Positions 16,415 to 25,385 of a stretch of DNA of 64,000 bases are shown piece by piece (position 1 is the stretch's first letter; each line of letters opens with the position of its first letter). The notes beneath the pieces are model-generated. The model saw only the letters and a program-made list of their open reading frames with translations, made no database searches and was not told where the DNA came from. Source of the DNA: Bacteroidales bacterium UBA6229 (GTDB lineage Bacteria > Bacteroidota > Bacteroidia > Bacteroidales > F082); the NCBI GenBank assembly GCA_002440975.1, contig DJWN01000124.1, forward strand, positions 1 through 64,000. Direction: 5' to 3'. Both the position numbers and the translations under genes were made by a program.

Positions 16415-17362
16415 ATGATATCAGATTATTTTTCCAACGCAAAGAAAAAAAGCCCGCTTGCTCCCAAACCGGTTGAGCAAATGCCGCATACCTTGGCAGG
16501 GCTGAGTTTTAAAGAATGGCGCGACTCAAGAAAAAAGAATCACAAAATGCGCAACATACGTTGGGCAGTGCTGCTGTTTATGAACCTGCTTTTTGTGTTC
16601 TCATTCTGGCTCGATCTGGCTATACTGGAAGGATCGTTGAGTGGGTCGCGGTTGATTGGTTTTTACCTGATGGATCCGTATAACTCGCTACAACTGTTGG
16701 CAATATCCTCCACAACGGGATATCTGGCCATGCTTACCATGAACTTCTGGATTGGCTTGTTCACCATTTTAATCTTCTGGTTGATTTTTGGTGGCCGGTC
16801 ATATTGTTCCTGGATGTGCCCGTATCATTTTTTGGCCGAATGGGCCGAGAAATTGCATAATTATTTGGTAAAGAAGAAAAAAATAAAAGAGAGAAGTTAT
16901 CATATTGGATTGCGTTTTGTATTTCTTGTTGGATTTCTGCTGCTGGCTTTGCTGACGAAAAATCTCGTTTTTGAAAACCTGAATGTTGTCGGCATCATCT
17001 CCAAAGCAATGATTTACGGGCCAAGCCTTTTGCTGCTGTGGGTACTTGCCATTATCCTTTTTGAGGTTTTTGTAAGTCGCCGGTTTTGGTGTCGCTATGT
17101 TTGTCCGATTGGGGCTACCTGGAGCCTCGTAGGCAAAGCCTCACCTCTGGCAATTAAATTTGAACACGATAAATGTGGCTATTGCATTGAATGTCAGAAA
17201 GTTTGTCTGGTACCGCACGAATTGTGGTTTGTTAAACGTGGTGCTGCAACACAGGATGTTCATTATGTGGGATCTGACTGCACACGCTGTGGCTTGTGTG
17301 TGGATGTATGCCCCGGCAATGCTTTAACGTATTCTGTGAGAGGAGCTTCTTCTCTCTTGTAA
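16415..17362 (+). CDS. nosH: NosH, membrane-bound iron-sulfur quinol dehydrogenase (NapH-like)
   Basis: A 315-residue membrane protein of the NapH/NosH family with about four transmembrane helices (starting near 48, 100, 165 and 197). After helices come the two conserved cytoplasmic CxxxCP motifs, CSWMCP (131-136) and CRYVCP, followed by two [4Fe-4S] clusters (CGYCIECQKVC and CTRCGLCVDVCPG). It should oxidise menaquinol and hand electrons to NosG. The 12-base spacing to nosG and 13-base spacing to nosF indicate one operon. Confidence 0.93.
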   Translation: MISDYFSNAKKKSPLAPKPVEQMPHTLAGLSFKEWRDSRKKNHKMRNIRWAVLLFMNLLFVFSFWLDLAILEGSLSGSRLIGFYLMDPYNSLQLLAISSTTGYLAMLTMNFWIGLFTILIFWLIFGGRSYCSWMCPYHFLAEWAEKLHNYLVKKKKIKERSYHIGLRFVFLVGFLLLALLTKNLVFENLNVVGIISKAMIYGPSLLLLWVLAIILFEVFVSRRFWCRYVCPIGATWSLVGKASPLAIKFEHDKCGYCIECQKVCLVPHELWFVKRGAATQDVHYVGSDCTRCGLCVDVCPGNALTYSVRGASSLL

Positions 17363-17375
17363 AAAAATACAAAGT

Positions 17376-18044
17376 ATGACTCAACAACTAAATAATCCGA
17401 TTGTAAGAATCGAACAACTTTCTAAAAGCTTCAAGCAACAGCAGGTAATTGACGCCTTGTCTGTGGATTTTCTATCGGATCAGCGTATTGCGCTTATCGG
17501 ACAGAATGGTGCCGGAAAAACAACTTTAATCCGCTGTATATTAGGTCAATATAACTATGAAGGAAAGCTGGATGTCTTTGGGCTTAACCCCAGAAAAGAT
17601 CGCAGAGAAATTTTGCAGCAGATTGGATTTGTACCGCAAACACCGCCTCCAATTAAGCTGACTGTGAATGAGTTAATCCATTTTTTTGAACGCATTACAA
17701 AAACAGATGCCGCTGCCTTCAAAAATATCAGCAGTAAGCTTGGACTTGAAATCGAGCAAAACTTACATAAGCCATTCTATAAGCTGTCGGGTGGTATGAA
17801 ACAGAAACTGCTGATAAGTTTTGCGCTTGGCAGGCAGGTTAAAATTCTGTTGCTCGACGAGCCTTCGGCTAACCTGGATCCGCAAGCCCGTGAAATACTC
17901 TTTGCACAATTAAAAGATTACAGCAAAGATACCTTGATGATTTTGAGCAGTCACCGGATGGATGAGATCAAAGACATTGTAAATCGGGTGATTGAAATGG
18001 ATCTGGGTAAAATAGTTTTAGATAAATTATTGACTAATACCTGA
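17376..18044 (+). CDS. nosF: NosF, ABC transporter ATPase
   Basis: A 222-residue ABC ATPase: Walker A GQNGAGKTT (42-50), Q-loop FVPQTP, signature LSGGMKQK (137-144), Walker B ILLLDEPSANLDP (157-169) and switch His in SSHRMDE. NosF energises the NosY permease; together with NosD it is needed for CuZ assembly. The gene lies four bases ahead of nosL. Confidence 0.95.
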   Translation: MTQQLNNPIVRIEQLSKSFKQQQVIDALSVDFLSDQRIALIGQNGAGKTTLIRCILGQYNYEGKLDVFGLNPRKDRREILQQIGFVPQTPPPIKLTVNELIHFFERITKTDAAAFKNISSKLGLEIEQNLHKPFYKLSGGMKQKLLISFALGRQVKILLLDEPSANLDPQAREILFAQLKDYSKDTLMILSSHRMDEIKDIVNRVIEMDLGKIVLDKLLTNT

Positions 18045-18048
18045 TGTT

Positions 18049-18519
18049 ATGAAACGAATTATGATATTATTTCTGGCTTCGCTTGCACTTACGTTTTGCA
18101 CCAGAAAAGTGGACCAAAGTCCGCGCGAAATTAATTTTGACCGTGATATTTGCGTCGCCTGTCTGATGGGATTGGCTGACGCTAAATTTTCGGCACAATC
18201 CATCAATATGCGAAATGAGGTGGTTTGGTATGACGATTTGGGCTGTTTGATAGAATATATGGACAGCCCTGACTGGGAAAAATTTGGTGGCAATGAGGCG
18301 GTATCCTATATCGCTGATGCTTCTACAGGAGAATGGATCAGAGTGGAAGATGCCTGGTATGTATATGGCATCGACACCCCAATGGGCTATGGTTTTGCAG
18401 CTTACAAAGACTATTCGGAAGGAGCTTTTGATTTTGCAACTACTGCCCAGCGAATTCGCGACGGCCTTAGCATGCGCGAAGACTTCCTGAAGAAGAAAAA
18501 AATGCGCCATCACGAATAA
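18049..18519 (+). CDS. nosL: NosL, copper chaperone lipoprotein
   Basis: A 156-residue lipoprotein (LALTFC, C17) of the NosL family, which delivers Cu(I) to apo-NosZ in the periplasm. NosL proteins normally show a Cys-Gly-Met type copper motif early in the mature domain; here the equivalent segment is CVACLMGLADAKFSAQ (C35, C38, M40), with Leu instead of Gly before the Met. The rest of the fold is recognisable (WYDDLGCLIEYM, AYVSYIADASTGEWI-like stretch, then TPMGYGFAAYK). It sits between nosF and nosY. Confidence 0.9.
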   Translation: MKRIMILFLASLALTFCTRKVDQSPREINFDRDICVACLMGLADAKFSAQSINMRNEVVWYDDLGCLIEYMDSPDWEKFGGNEAVSYIADASTGEWIRVEDAWYVYGIDTPMGYGFAAYKDYSEGAFDFATTAQRIRDGLSMREDFLKKKKMRHHE

Positions 18520-18551
18520 ATCAGTTTGGTAACTAACAAAAACTGGAAATT

Positions 18552-19400
18552 ATGCAACGCACACTTTTTACTCATTCCAGCCTCATCCAGATTATGAATG
18601 CCGATATTAGGCAAAACCTGCGTTCTAAATGGTTTTGGACCTACAGCATTTTGTTTGGCGGCTTTGTGGCTGTGATGTTTTCTACAGGAATAACAGAATC
18701 TCAGATTATCGGATTTGTTGGTCTCAGCCGGCTCATGGTAACATTTATGCAGGTGAGCATGGTAATTTTACCCATCTATGTGCTGATTACTACGGTGAGA
18801 TCCGTTGTGGGCGATCGCGAATCCAATGTGATGGAATACATGCTTTCGCTTCCGGTTTCTTTTTCAGGCTACTTCTGGGGCAAGTTCAGTGCTAAATTTT
18901 TGGTGACTTTTATTCCGGTTTTTATCGCTTTGCTCGGTGCTGCGGTTTATGGTAATTTCACGAAGCTCGACGTGCCCTGGGATTTGTTTACACTCTATAG
19001 TGCTTTGCTGGCCTCTATGATTTTTTGTTTTTTAGGAATCAGCATGTTCATTTCGGCTGTTTCGCATTCGCAAGACCTGGCCATCAGCACGGCTTTTATA
19101 CTGTGGTTGTTGCTGGTTGCTTTTCTGGATTTAATCCTGATGGGATTGTTATTGAAATTGCGTCTGGATGCCGGAACGGTAATTGGCCTTGGAATGATCA
19201 ATCCACTCCAGGTTTTTCGAACAGCCGTGTTGGTACTCTTCGATCCTGAGCTAACAGTGATGGGTGCGGCATCTTATTTTATCCTGGACACGGTGAGCCG
19301 GGGATGGTTTATCACTTTTGCCATCGTTTATCCTGTACTTTTGGGGGCATTGTTTGGATGGTTTGGAAATTATTTTTTCAAAACAAGGGATATCATCTGA
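18552..19400 (+). CDS. nosY: NosY, ABC transporter permease
   Basis: A 282-residue permease with six hydrophobic segments (about 31-50, 60-85, 105-130, 145-170, 175-205, 250-275), matching NosY, the membrane partner of NosF in CuZ assembly. The conserved NosY-type stretches RSVVGDRESNVMEYMLSLPV and GMINPLQVFRTAVL are present. Its TGA stop shares one base with the ATG of the following lipoprotein gene, so that gene is probably translated with it. Confidence 0.94.
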   Translation: MQRTLFTHSSLIQIMNADIRQNLRSKWFWTYSILFGGFVAVMFSTGITESQIIGFVGLSRLMVTFMQVSMVILPIYVLITTVRSVVGDRESNVMEYMLSLPVSFSGYFWGKFSAKFLVTFIPVFIALLGAAVYGNFTKLDVPWDLFTLYSALLASMIFCFLGISMFISAVSHSQDLAISTAFILWLLLVAFLDLILMGLLLKLRLDAGTVIGLGMINPLQVFRTAVLVLFDPELTVMGAASYFILDTVSRGWFITFAIVYPVLLGALFGWFGNYFFKTRDII

Positions 19401-20323
19401 TGAAATACATTGCTGTTTTTATGCTTTTCCTTTCACTTGCAATTGCGGGATGCAGTAGTCATTCTGCTGAAAGTGTGCATAAGGAGCTGTTTCCAAAACT
19501 TTCGGATACATCAAAATTGTTGCCCTTACCCACATCTACCGATCAGGCTTATCGGATAAAACTAATCAATGAGGAAGTCATTCTTCCGAATGGAAAAATA
19601 CGCAGCAAAGGAATCGAAGCGGTTCCTCAGGATTATGACGATTTCAGGTTTACGAATCTCGATGGGGTGCAGTGGCAGGACAGATCAGTACAATTTGCAG
19701 ATTTCAGAGGGGTAAGTTTTCGTACAGCCAATGCTAACCGGGCTGATTTTTCGAAGGCTGATTTTCGGCTGGCAGATCTTAGATGGTCGGCTTTTAACAA
19801 CGCTGCCATGAAACGTTGCAATTTTGCTCAGGCCATCTTGTTTCGCACTTCCATGAATGAGTCGGTTCTGGACTCTTCCGATTTCAGAGGATCCAATATG
19901 TTTGGTGTAAAAGGACACAGATCTTCATTCAGATATGCTGATTTTTCGAATGCTTTGATGAAGGAATCAGAACTCACGGATGCTGATTTTTCGAACAGCA
20001 AAGCCCTAAAAGTTAAGTTTATCATCACTGTTTTTGCCGGTTCGCGATTTGATTCGGCCGATTACAGCTATTCTGATTTTACGGGTGCCGGACTGGAAGA
20101 ATGCAGCTTTGTTCATGCACGGCTTCATGATGTAAATTTTAAGGGAGCTCATCTTCAGGAGGCCAGTTTCAGGGGAGCCGACCTGAAAGGTGCAGTGTTT
20201 TTTGCAGCCGAACTGGTGGATACCGATTTCACTGGAGCCATTAATATCCCGGATGATTTGATTCCTTTTATTGATGAAAATGGTAAAGCAACCGGAGTTG
20301 TTTTTAGCGTAAATGATTATTAA
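19400..20323 (+). CDS. Pentapeptide-repeat lipoprotein in the nos operon
   Basis: A 307-residue protein with a lipobox (LAIAGC, C18) and about 30 pentapeptide repeats (A(D/N)LxX type, for example ADFSKADFRLADL and ANFxG-like GADLKGAVF) between about residues 85 and 285, forming a right-handed quadrilateral beta-helix. The frame is open upstream, but the ATG at 19400 gives the signal peptide and one-base overlap with nosY. No member of the standard nos set has this fold. Its place suggests a periplasmic partner for NosZ assembly or an envelope scaffold; the exact role is unknown. Confidence 0.85.
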   Translation: MKYIAVFMLFLSLAIAGCSSHSAESVHKELFPKLSDTSKLLPLPTSTDQAYRIKLINEEVILPNGKIRSKGIEAVPQDYDDFRFTNLDGVQWQDRSVQFADFRGVSFRTANANRADFSKADFRLADLRWSAFNNAAMKRCNFAQAILFRTSMNESVLDSSDFRGSNMFGVKGHRSSFRYADFSNALMKESELTDADFSNSKALKVKFIITVFAGSRFDSADYSYSDFTGAGLEECSFVHARLHDVNFKGAHLQEASFRGADLKGAVFFAAELVDTDFTGAINIPDDLIPFIDENGKATGVVFSVNDY

Positions 20324-20973
20324 TGAGGCAATTGAAACTTAAAATATCTTTTCTTCTGACGCTGATAGGGTTTCACTTTTCAATAGAAAGCTATGCCCAG
20401 GCAAACGCTGACACCATTATGTATAAGCTGGACGTTGGCAAAAGCATCCTTAATTGGCGGGCAGATAATCATTTCGGAACAACAAAATTCAAGTATGGTA
20501 CTTTGGGAATTTTTAAGGAAGAACTGGTAAAGGCGAGTTTTGCGATAGAGATGGATAGCATAAAAAATACGGATATTGATTATGACTTGATGCGGGCAGT
20601 TTTGGAAAACACAATCAAATCGCGTGAGTTATTACATATAGCCAAATTTCCATTAAGCTATTTTAATTTATGTTGCGCTGAAAAAATTGCCGCGGATAGT
20701 TTGCTCCTGAGAGGCGACCTCACCTTACGAAACATTCCGGCATGTATTCAGTTTCAGACTTTTCTAAGAGCTGACGAAAACATGCTGGAAGCTAAAACCG
20801 ATAGCATTGCCATTGATAGGACCGATTGGGGAATTTTTGCCATGTCGAAAAATCACAGCACAGGCGATCAATCTTATATCGTAAGCGATACCATTTATAT
20901 ACAGATTAACTTGATCGCAAATCAGATTGAAGAGAAGGAGGATAGATTTGATTTAGTTAACCGCATTGAATAA
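20323..20973 (+). CDS. YceI-like family protein
   Basis: A 216-residue exported protein (signal peptide about 1-27) resembling the YceI lipid-binding family: after the signal, YKLDVGKSILNWRADNHFG matches the family start, GTLGIFKEELVKASFAIEMD is the second strand pair, and LLLRGDLTLRNIP the third. YceI proteins bind isoprenoids or related lipids in a beta-barrel. Its ATG overlaps the stop of the pentapeptide gene by one base. It closes the nos operon; the next operon has its own promoter. A link to quinone handling is possible but not shown. Confidence 0.78.
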   Translation: MRQLKLKISFLLTLIGFHFSIESYAQANADTIMYKLDVGKSILNWRADNHFGTTKFKYGTLGIFKEELVKASFAIEMDSIKNTDIDYDLMRAVLENTIKSRELLHIAKFPLSYFNLCCAEKIAADSLLLRGDLTLRNIPACIQFQTFLRADENMLEAKTDSIAIDRTDWGIFAMSKNHSTGDQSYIVSDTIYIQINLIANQIEEKEDRFDLVNRIE

Positions 20974-21046
20974 GAAGTGTTTAATACAAAAATGAAGCAA
21001 ATGACATAAAAACTTAACTATTTTGGTAAGGAAATGCTAAAATTCT

Positions 21047-21075
21047 TTGCCCAATTCAATTTTTTAATATTTTTG
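21047..21075 (+). promoter_or_regulatory. Candidate promoter of the alternative complex III operon
   Basis: TTG at 21047-21049 (within CTTTGC), an 18-base spacer and TATTTTTG at 21068-21075 fit the Bacteroidota TTG-N19-TAnnTTTG promoter pattern. The ActA ATG at 21162 gives a leader of about 80 bases. Confidence 0.55.
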
Positions 21076-21161
21076 TCCGGCAATACGGCGCAAGCATTTT
21101 GCGCGGCCAAAATTACAACATAAGTAACCGTTTTGATTCTTCAACCATCAGGAAATCTATT

Positions 21162-22370
21162 ATGACGCACTCAATCATTACCTTGCAGGGTAACCTACAA
21201 AAAATGATGGTTCTGGGCTTATTGGGATTGCTTTTATTACCTTTCAACTTTGCACATGCGCAAACTCCCGAAGCTTTAAAGAACTTTCAACAATGTAAGG
21301 CCTGTCACAACCTCGACGGAGCTGAATTACTTGGGCCAAATCTGGCTGGCATCACCCAAAGAAGAGATACGGCCTGGCTGATTAGTTTTATTCGTAACAG
21401 TCAGGAAGTCATTGCTTCCGGTGACGAATATGCGGTGGCCTTGTTCGAGAAATACAACAAAATTCCCATGCCCCCACATAATTTGTCGGATGAGCAAATC
21501 ATTGATATTCTGGCTTTGATTGAAAACGGAGGACAGGTAGCTGATGAATATCTGGCCCAGATGGAAGCCGAAGCTGACAAAGGTGCTGAAGCCGATGTGG
21601 CAAGAGCCGCCGAGCTAAGAGAAAAAGAACTCAAACTGGCTGAACTTGAGCGTGATGCCAACCGTAATTTTGGCACTACCTTTATCATTACACTGATAAT
21701 TTTCCTGATTACCATCATCGACCTCTTTGTGACGAAAGCTATCAAAGCCACTTTTGTTCACAAAACCGTTGTATTGATCGCTTTGGTGATTATTGGCGAA
21801 GTGGTGTACAAAGAAGCTACTGCACTTGGCCGCCAGCAATACTATCAGCCTGAGCAGCCGATCTGGTTTTCGCATGAGATACATGCCACACAAAACAAGA
21901 TCGACTGTTTGTATTGTCACTCATCAGCCGAAGACAGCAAAAGTGCCGGAATTCCATCCATTAATGTATGTATGAACTGTCACAATCAGGTGCGCGAAGG
22001 AAAAGTGACCGGAACAACCGAAATCGCTAAGATTCATGATGCCTGGAACTCGGGCCGTCCGGTTGAATGGGTACGCGTTCACAACCTGCCCGATCATGTG
22101 TATTTTAATCATTCCCAGCATGTTAATTCAGGCAAATTGGATTGTGCCGAATGTCATGGTGAAGTAGAAAAAATGGATGTGGTGATGCAGGTAGAGGATC
22201 TTAGCATGGGCTGGTGTTTGGATTGCCATCGTACTACCGAAGTGCAGTTTGCAAACAATGAATTCTTCAAGTCCTATGAATTAATGCATGAGCAGTTCAA
22301 GAATGGTGAAGTTAAAAAAGTTACTGCCGATATGCTTGGTGGTGGCGATTGTATGAAATGTCACTATTAA
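21162..22370 (+). CDS. actA: ActA, multihaem cytochrome c subunit of alternative complex III
   Basis: ActA carries haems c in the periplasmic part of alternative complex III, which oxidises menaquinol and reduces cytochrome c or an oxidase. From ATG 21162 the protein has 402 residues: signal/anchor (about 15-33), a monohaem domain (CKACH at 45-49), a Glu-rich helical linker, two hydrophobic helices (about 171-190 and 201-214), then five more haem sites (CLYCH, CMNCH, CAECH, CLDCH, CMKCH). That is six haems, one more than the pentahaem ActA I recall from the Flavobacterium complex. The frame extends 63 bases upstream, but the chosen start is directly followed by the signal sequence. Confidence 0.93.
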   Translation: MTHSIITLQGNLQKMMVLGLLGLLLLPFNFAHAQTPEALKNFQQCKACHNLDGAELLGPNLAGITQRRDTAWLISFIRNSQEVIASGDEYAVALFEKYNKIPMPPHNLSDEQIIDILALIENGGQVADEYLAQMEAEADKGAEADVARAAELREKELKLAELERDANRNFGTTFIITLIIFLITIIDLFVTKAIKATFVHKTVVLIALVIIGEVVYKEATALGRQQYYQPEQPIWFSHEIHATQNKIDCLYCHSSAEDSKSAGIPSINVCMNCHNQVREGKVTGTTEIAKIHDAWNSGRPVEWVRVHNLPDHVYFNHSQHVNSGKLDCAECHGEVEKMDVVMQVEDLSMGWCLDCHRTTEVQFANNEFFKSYELMHEQFKNGEVKKVTADMLGGGDCMKCHY

Positions 22371-22396
22371 TTCATTAATCTGAAAAGAAATCCCAC

Positions 22397-25369
22397 ATGG
22401 AACAAAAATATTTTAGAAGCCTCGAAGAACTCAAATTGGATGTACGCCCCGAAACTGACAACAAGCCACTTGGCGACAGGCAGTTTATCTTCGAGATGCA
22501 ACAGGAACTCAAGAAATCAACCACTGCCTCGCGCCGTGATTTTTTGAAGGTTTTCGGTTTTACAGTGGCCTCAGCAGCCATAGCCAGCAGTTGCGAACAG
22601 CCTGTTCGTAAGGCTATTCCGCTTTTGATACAGCCTGATGAAATTGTGCCCGGCAAAGCCAGTTATTATGCCTCCACCTTTTTCGATGGCATCGACTACT
22701 GCCCGGTGGTTGTTAAGGTACGCGATGGCCGACCCATTAAAATTGAAGGTAACAAAGCCTCATCATTAACGCAGGGCGGCACCAATGCCCGCACTCAAGC
22801 TGCTGTACTGGGGCTCTATGACAACTCCCGCTACCGGCAACCGCAGGCTGCTGGCAAGGCTTCAAGCTGGGAAGAGGTTGATCAGGCGATCATCAGCCAG
22901 CTGAATGCTATAAAAGCTAAGGGTGGAAAAGTGGTAGTGCTCTCCGGAACAATTATCAGCCCTTCAACAAAAGCAGTGATCAACGATTTTCTGACGCAAT
23001 ATCCCGGCGAACATATCACTTACGATGTGTTATCGGCTTCAGCAATGCGTCATGCCAACAAACTCAGCTTTGGCAAAGCCTTTATACCTGCTTACCATTT
23101 TGATAAAGCAGATGTGATCGTAAGCTTCGATGCTGATTTCCTGGGAAGCTGGCTCACACCTGTTGAGTTCACCAAACAATACAGTAAGAATCGCAAGCTG
23201 ACCAGCGGGGAGAAAAAAATGTCGCGTCATATTCATCTCGAAGGAGCGATGTCAGTCACCGGAACCAATGCCGATAAGCGCATTCAGCTGCATCCGGCGC
23301 AGGAAAAACAAACTGTGGCAGCCCTTTATTATGAGTTGCAAAATCTGGCCGGAGAGTCTGGCACTAAACAGATCGAGAGTCCTGTTGATGTGAAAGCCAT
23401 TGCAAAAGAGCTTTACAGCAAAAAAGCCAAAGCCCTGGTAGTAGCTGGCACCAACGATGCCGAAACGCAGCTGATGATCAATGGTATCAACCAGTTGTTG
23501 CAAAGTTATGGCAATACGATCGACACCAGTATACAGCTGAATATCCGTCAGGCGGATGATGAAAAAGTTCAACAATTGGTGGCTGATATGAATGCCGGCA
23601 AGATTGATGCTGTTTTTCTGTATGATGTAAATCCGGCTTACGATTATCCCGAAAAAGATAAGTTTGTAAGTGGCCTGGCCAAAGTAGGTCTTAAAGTAGC
23701 CATGCCGGTTGTGGAAGAAGAAACAGCTCCATTGGCCGACTTTATCTGCCCTGATCATCATTTCCTGGAAAGCTGGAACGATGCACAAATCAAAACAGGA
23801 TATTATTCGCTGGCTCAACCTGCTATTCGTCCCATTTTCAAGACACGTCAGGCGCAACAAAGCTTTCTGGTGTGGATAGGCAGCAATTTAGATTTCCGAA
23901 GTTATATCAAACAATACTGGGAGAGTAATCTTTTCGCCCAAAGCGATAATCTTACTTTCACAGGATTTTGGAACAGTAAATTGCATGATGGCGTATTTGA
24001 ATCCGGACAAAAAGAAACTGAGGTTTTAACCTTTGATAGCAATGCAGCTCTGCAGGCACAGCAAAATGCCAAATCCGGAAATGCTGATCAGATGGCTTTG
24101 GTGGTTTATGCTAATGTAGCCGTTGGTACCGGTAAACATGCCAATAATCCCTGGCTGCAGGAACTACCTGATCCTGTGAGTAAAGCGTGCTGGGATAACT
24201 ATGTATCAGTTTCGCCTAAGCTTGCCAGCGAATTAGGCTTAAAAGAATTTGATACAGTGAATGTTGGTAATATTGGTGAATTACCGATTTTGATTCAACC
24301 CGGACAAGAGTATAAAACCCTTTCTGTAGCTTTGGGTTATGGACGCGAAAAAGCAGGTGTTCCGGCGACTGGTGTTGGGAAAAATGCTTTTACACAGATC
24401 AGTTTTGCCAGCGGGCATATGCAATATGTGCGTTATGATGTTAGCCTCGAAAAATTAGGTGGAAATTATGAAGTGGCTCGCACACAAACCCATCATTCGA
24501 TGGAAGGACGCGCTATCGTACGCAACACGACACTGGAAGACTACAAACAGAATCCAATCTCTGGTAACGAGATAAGGGAAGAAATCAAGAAACATCTTAA
24601 AACCCTCTATCCCAAACACCAGTACGATGGATTCCATTGGGGGATGGCAATCGATTTGAACAGCTGTACAGGATGCAATGCCTGTGTGGTGGCCTGCTCG
24701 GCCGAAAATAATGTGCCGGTAGTGGGTAAAGAGCAGGTGTTGATGGCCAGAGAAATGCACTGGATCAGAATCGATCGCTATTACAAAGGTGATGAGCACA
24801 ACCCAGACGTAGTTCGCCAGCCTGTTACATGTCAGCATTGCGATAATGCTCCATGCGAAAATGTTTGTCCGGTAGCGGCAACAACACACAGCAACGAAGG
24901 GCTAAACCAAATGGCTTACAATCGCTGTATCGGAACCCGTTATTGCAATAATAACTGTCCCTACAAAGTACGTCGTTTCAATTTCTATGATTACAATGGA
25001 GCTGATGCAATGAAAGGCAATGAAATGGATCCGGCTGAGATGACGACAGATTTAAGGCGATTGGTATTAAATCCGGATGTAACAATCAGAGCAAAAGGGG
25101 TAATTGAGAAATGCTCTTTCTGCGTGCAGCGCATTCAGGAGAAGAAGCTGGAAGCCAAAACAGAAAACAGACAGCTACGCGATGGCGATGTTGTTCCTGC
25201 TTGTGCACAGGCTTGTCCTTCCGAAGCAATCGTATTTGGCAATTTGAACGACAAAGACAGTAAGATTGCCAGGTATTATAAAGACGAGCGTAATTATCAC
25301 CTGCTCGAAGAGCTGCATACGTTGCCTTCAGTAGGTTATTTGACCAAAGTAAAGAACACAACCGTATAA
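22397..25369 (+). CDS. actB: ActB, iron-sulfur / molybdopterin-like subunit of alternative complex III
   Basis: A 990-residue subunit that fuses a molybdopterin oxidoreductase-like domain (about 60-720, cofactor not expected to be bound in ACIII) to a ferredoxin-like domain with four Fe-S cysteine groups (CTGCNACVVAC, CQHCDNAPCENVCP, CIGTRYCNNNCPY, CSFCVQRI plus CAQACPSEA). A twin-arginine-like signal with a lipobox (RRDFLKVFGF, then ASSC) suggests export and membrane anchoring. It follows actA by 26 bases and precedes actC by 16. Confidence 0.95.
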   Translation: MEQKYFRSLEELKLDVRPETDNKPLGDRQFIFEMQQELKKSTTASRRDFLKVFGFTVASAAIASSCEQPVRKAIPLLIQPDEIVPGKASYYASTFFDGIDYCPVVVKVRDGRPIKIEGNKASSLTQGGTNARTQAAVLGLYDNSRYRQPQAAGKASSWEEVDQAIISQLNAIKAKGGKVVVLSGTIISPSTKAVINDFLTQYPGEHITYDVLSASAMRHANKLSFGKAFIPAYHFDKADVIVSFDADFLGSWLTPVEFTKQYSKNRKLTSGEKKMSRHIHLEGAMSVTGTNADKRIQLHPAQEKQTVAALYYELQNLAGESGTKQIESPVDVKAIAKELYSKKAKALVVAGTNDAETQLMINGINQLLQSYGNTIDTSIQLNIRQADDEKVQQLVADMNAGKIDAVFLYDVNPAYDYPEKDKFVSGLAKVGLKVAMPVVEEETAPLADFICPDHHFLESWNDAQIKTGYYSLAQPAIRPIFKTRQAQQSFLVWIGSNLDFRSYIKQYWESNLFAQSDNLTFTGFWNSKLHDGVFESGQKETEVLTFDSNAALQAQQNAKSGNADQMALVVYANVAVGTGKHANNPWLQELPDPVSKACWDNYVSVSPKLASELGLKEFDTVNVGNIGELPILIQPGQEYKTLSVALGYGREKAGVPATGVGKNAFTQISFASGHMQYVRYDVSLEKLGGNYEVARTQTHHSMEGRAIVRNTTLEDYKQNPISGNEIREEIKKHLKTLYPKHQYDGFHWGMAIDLNSCTGCNACVVACSAENNVPVVGKEQVLMAREMHWIRIDRYYKGDEHNPDVVRQPVTCQHCDNAPCENVCPVAATTHSNEGLNQMAYNRCIGTRYCNNNCPYKVRRFNFYDYNGADAMKGNEMDPAEMTTDLRRLVLNPDVTIRAKGVIEKCSFCVQRIQEKKLEAKTENRQLRDGDVVPACAQACPSEAIVFGNLNDKDSKIARYYKDERNYHLLEELHTLPSVGYLTKVKNTTV

Positions 25370-25385
25370 CTAAAATCTTACAGGA

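Noticed and set aside
23252..23860. Open frame of 202 codons antisense to actB
   Set aside because: Lies within the conserved actB sequence and shows no recognisable features.
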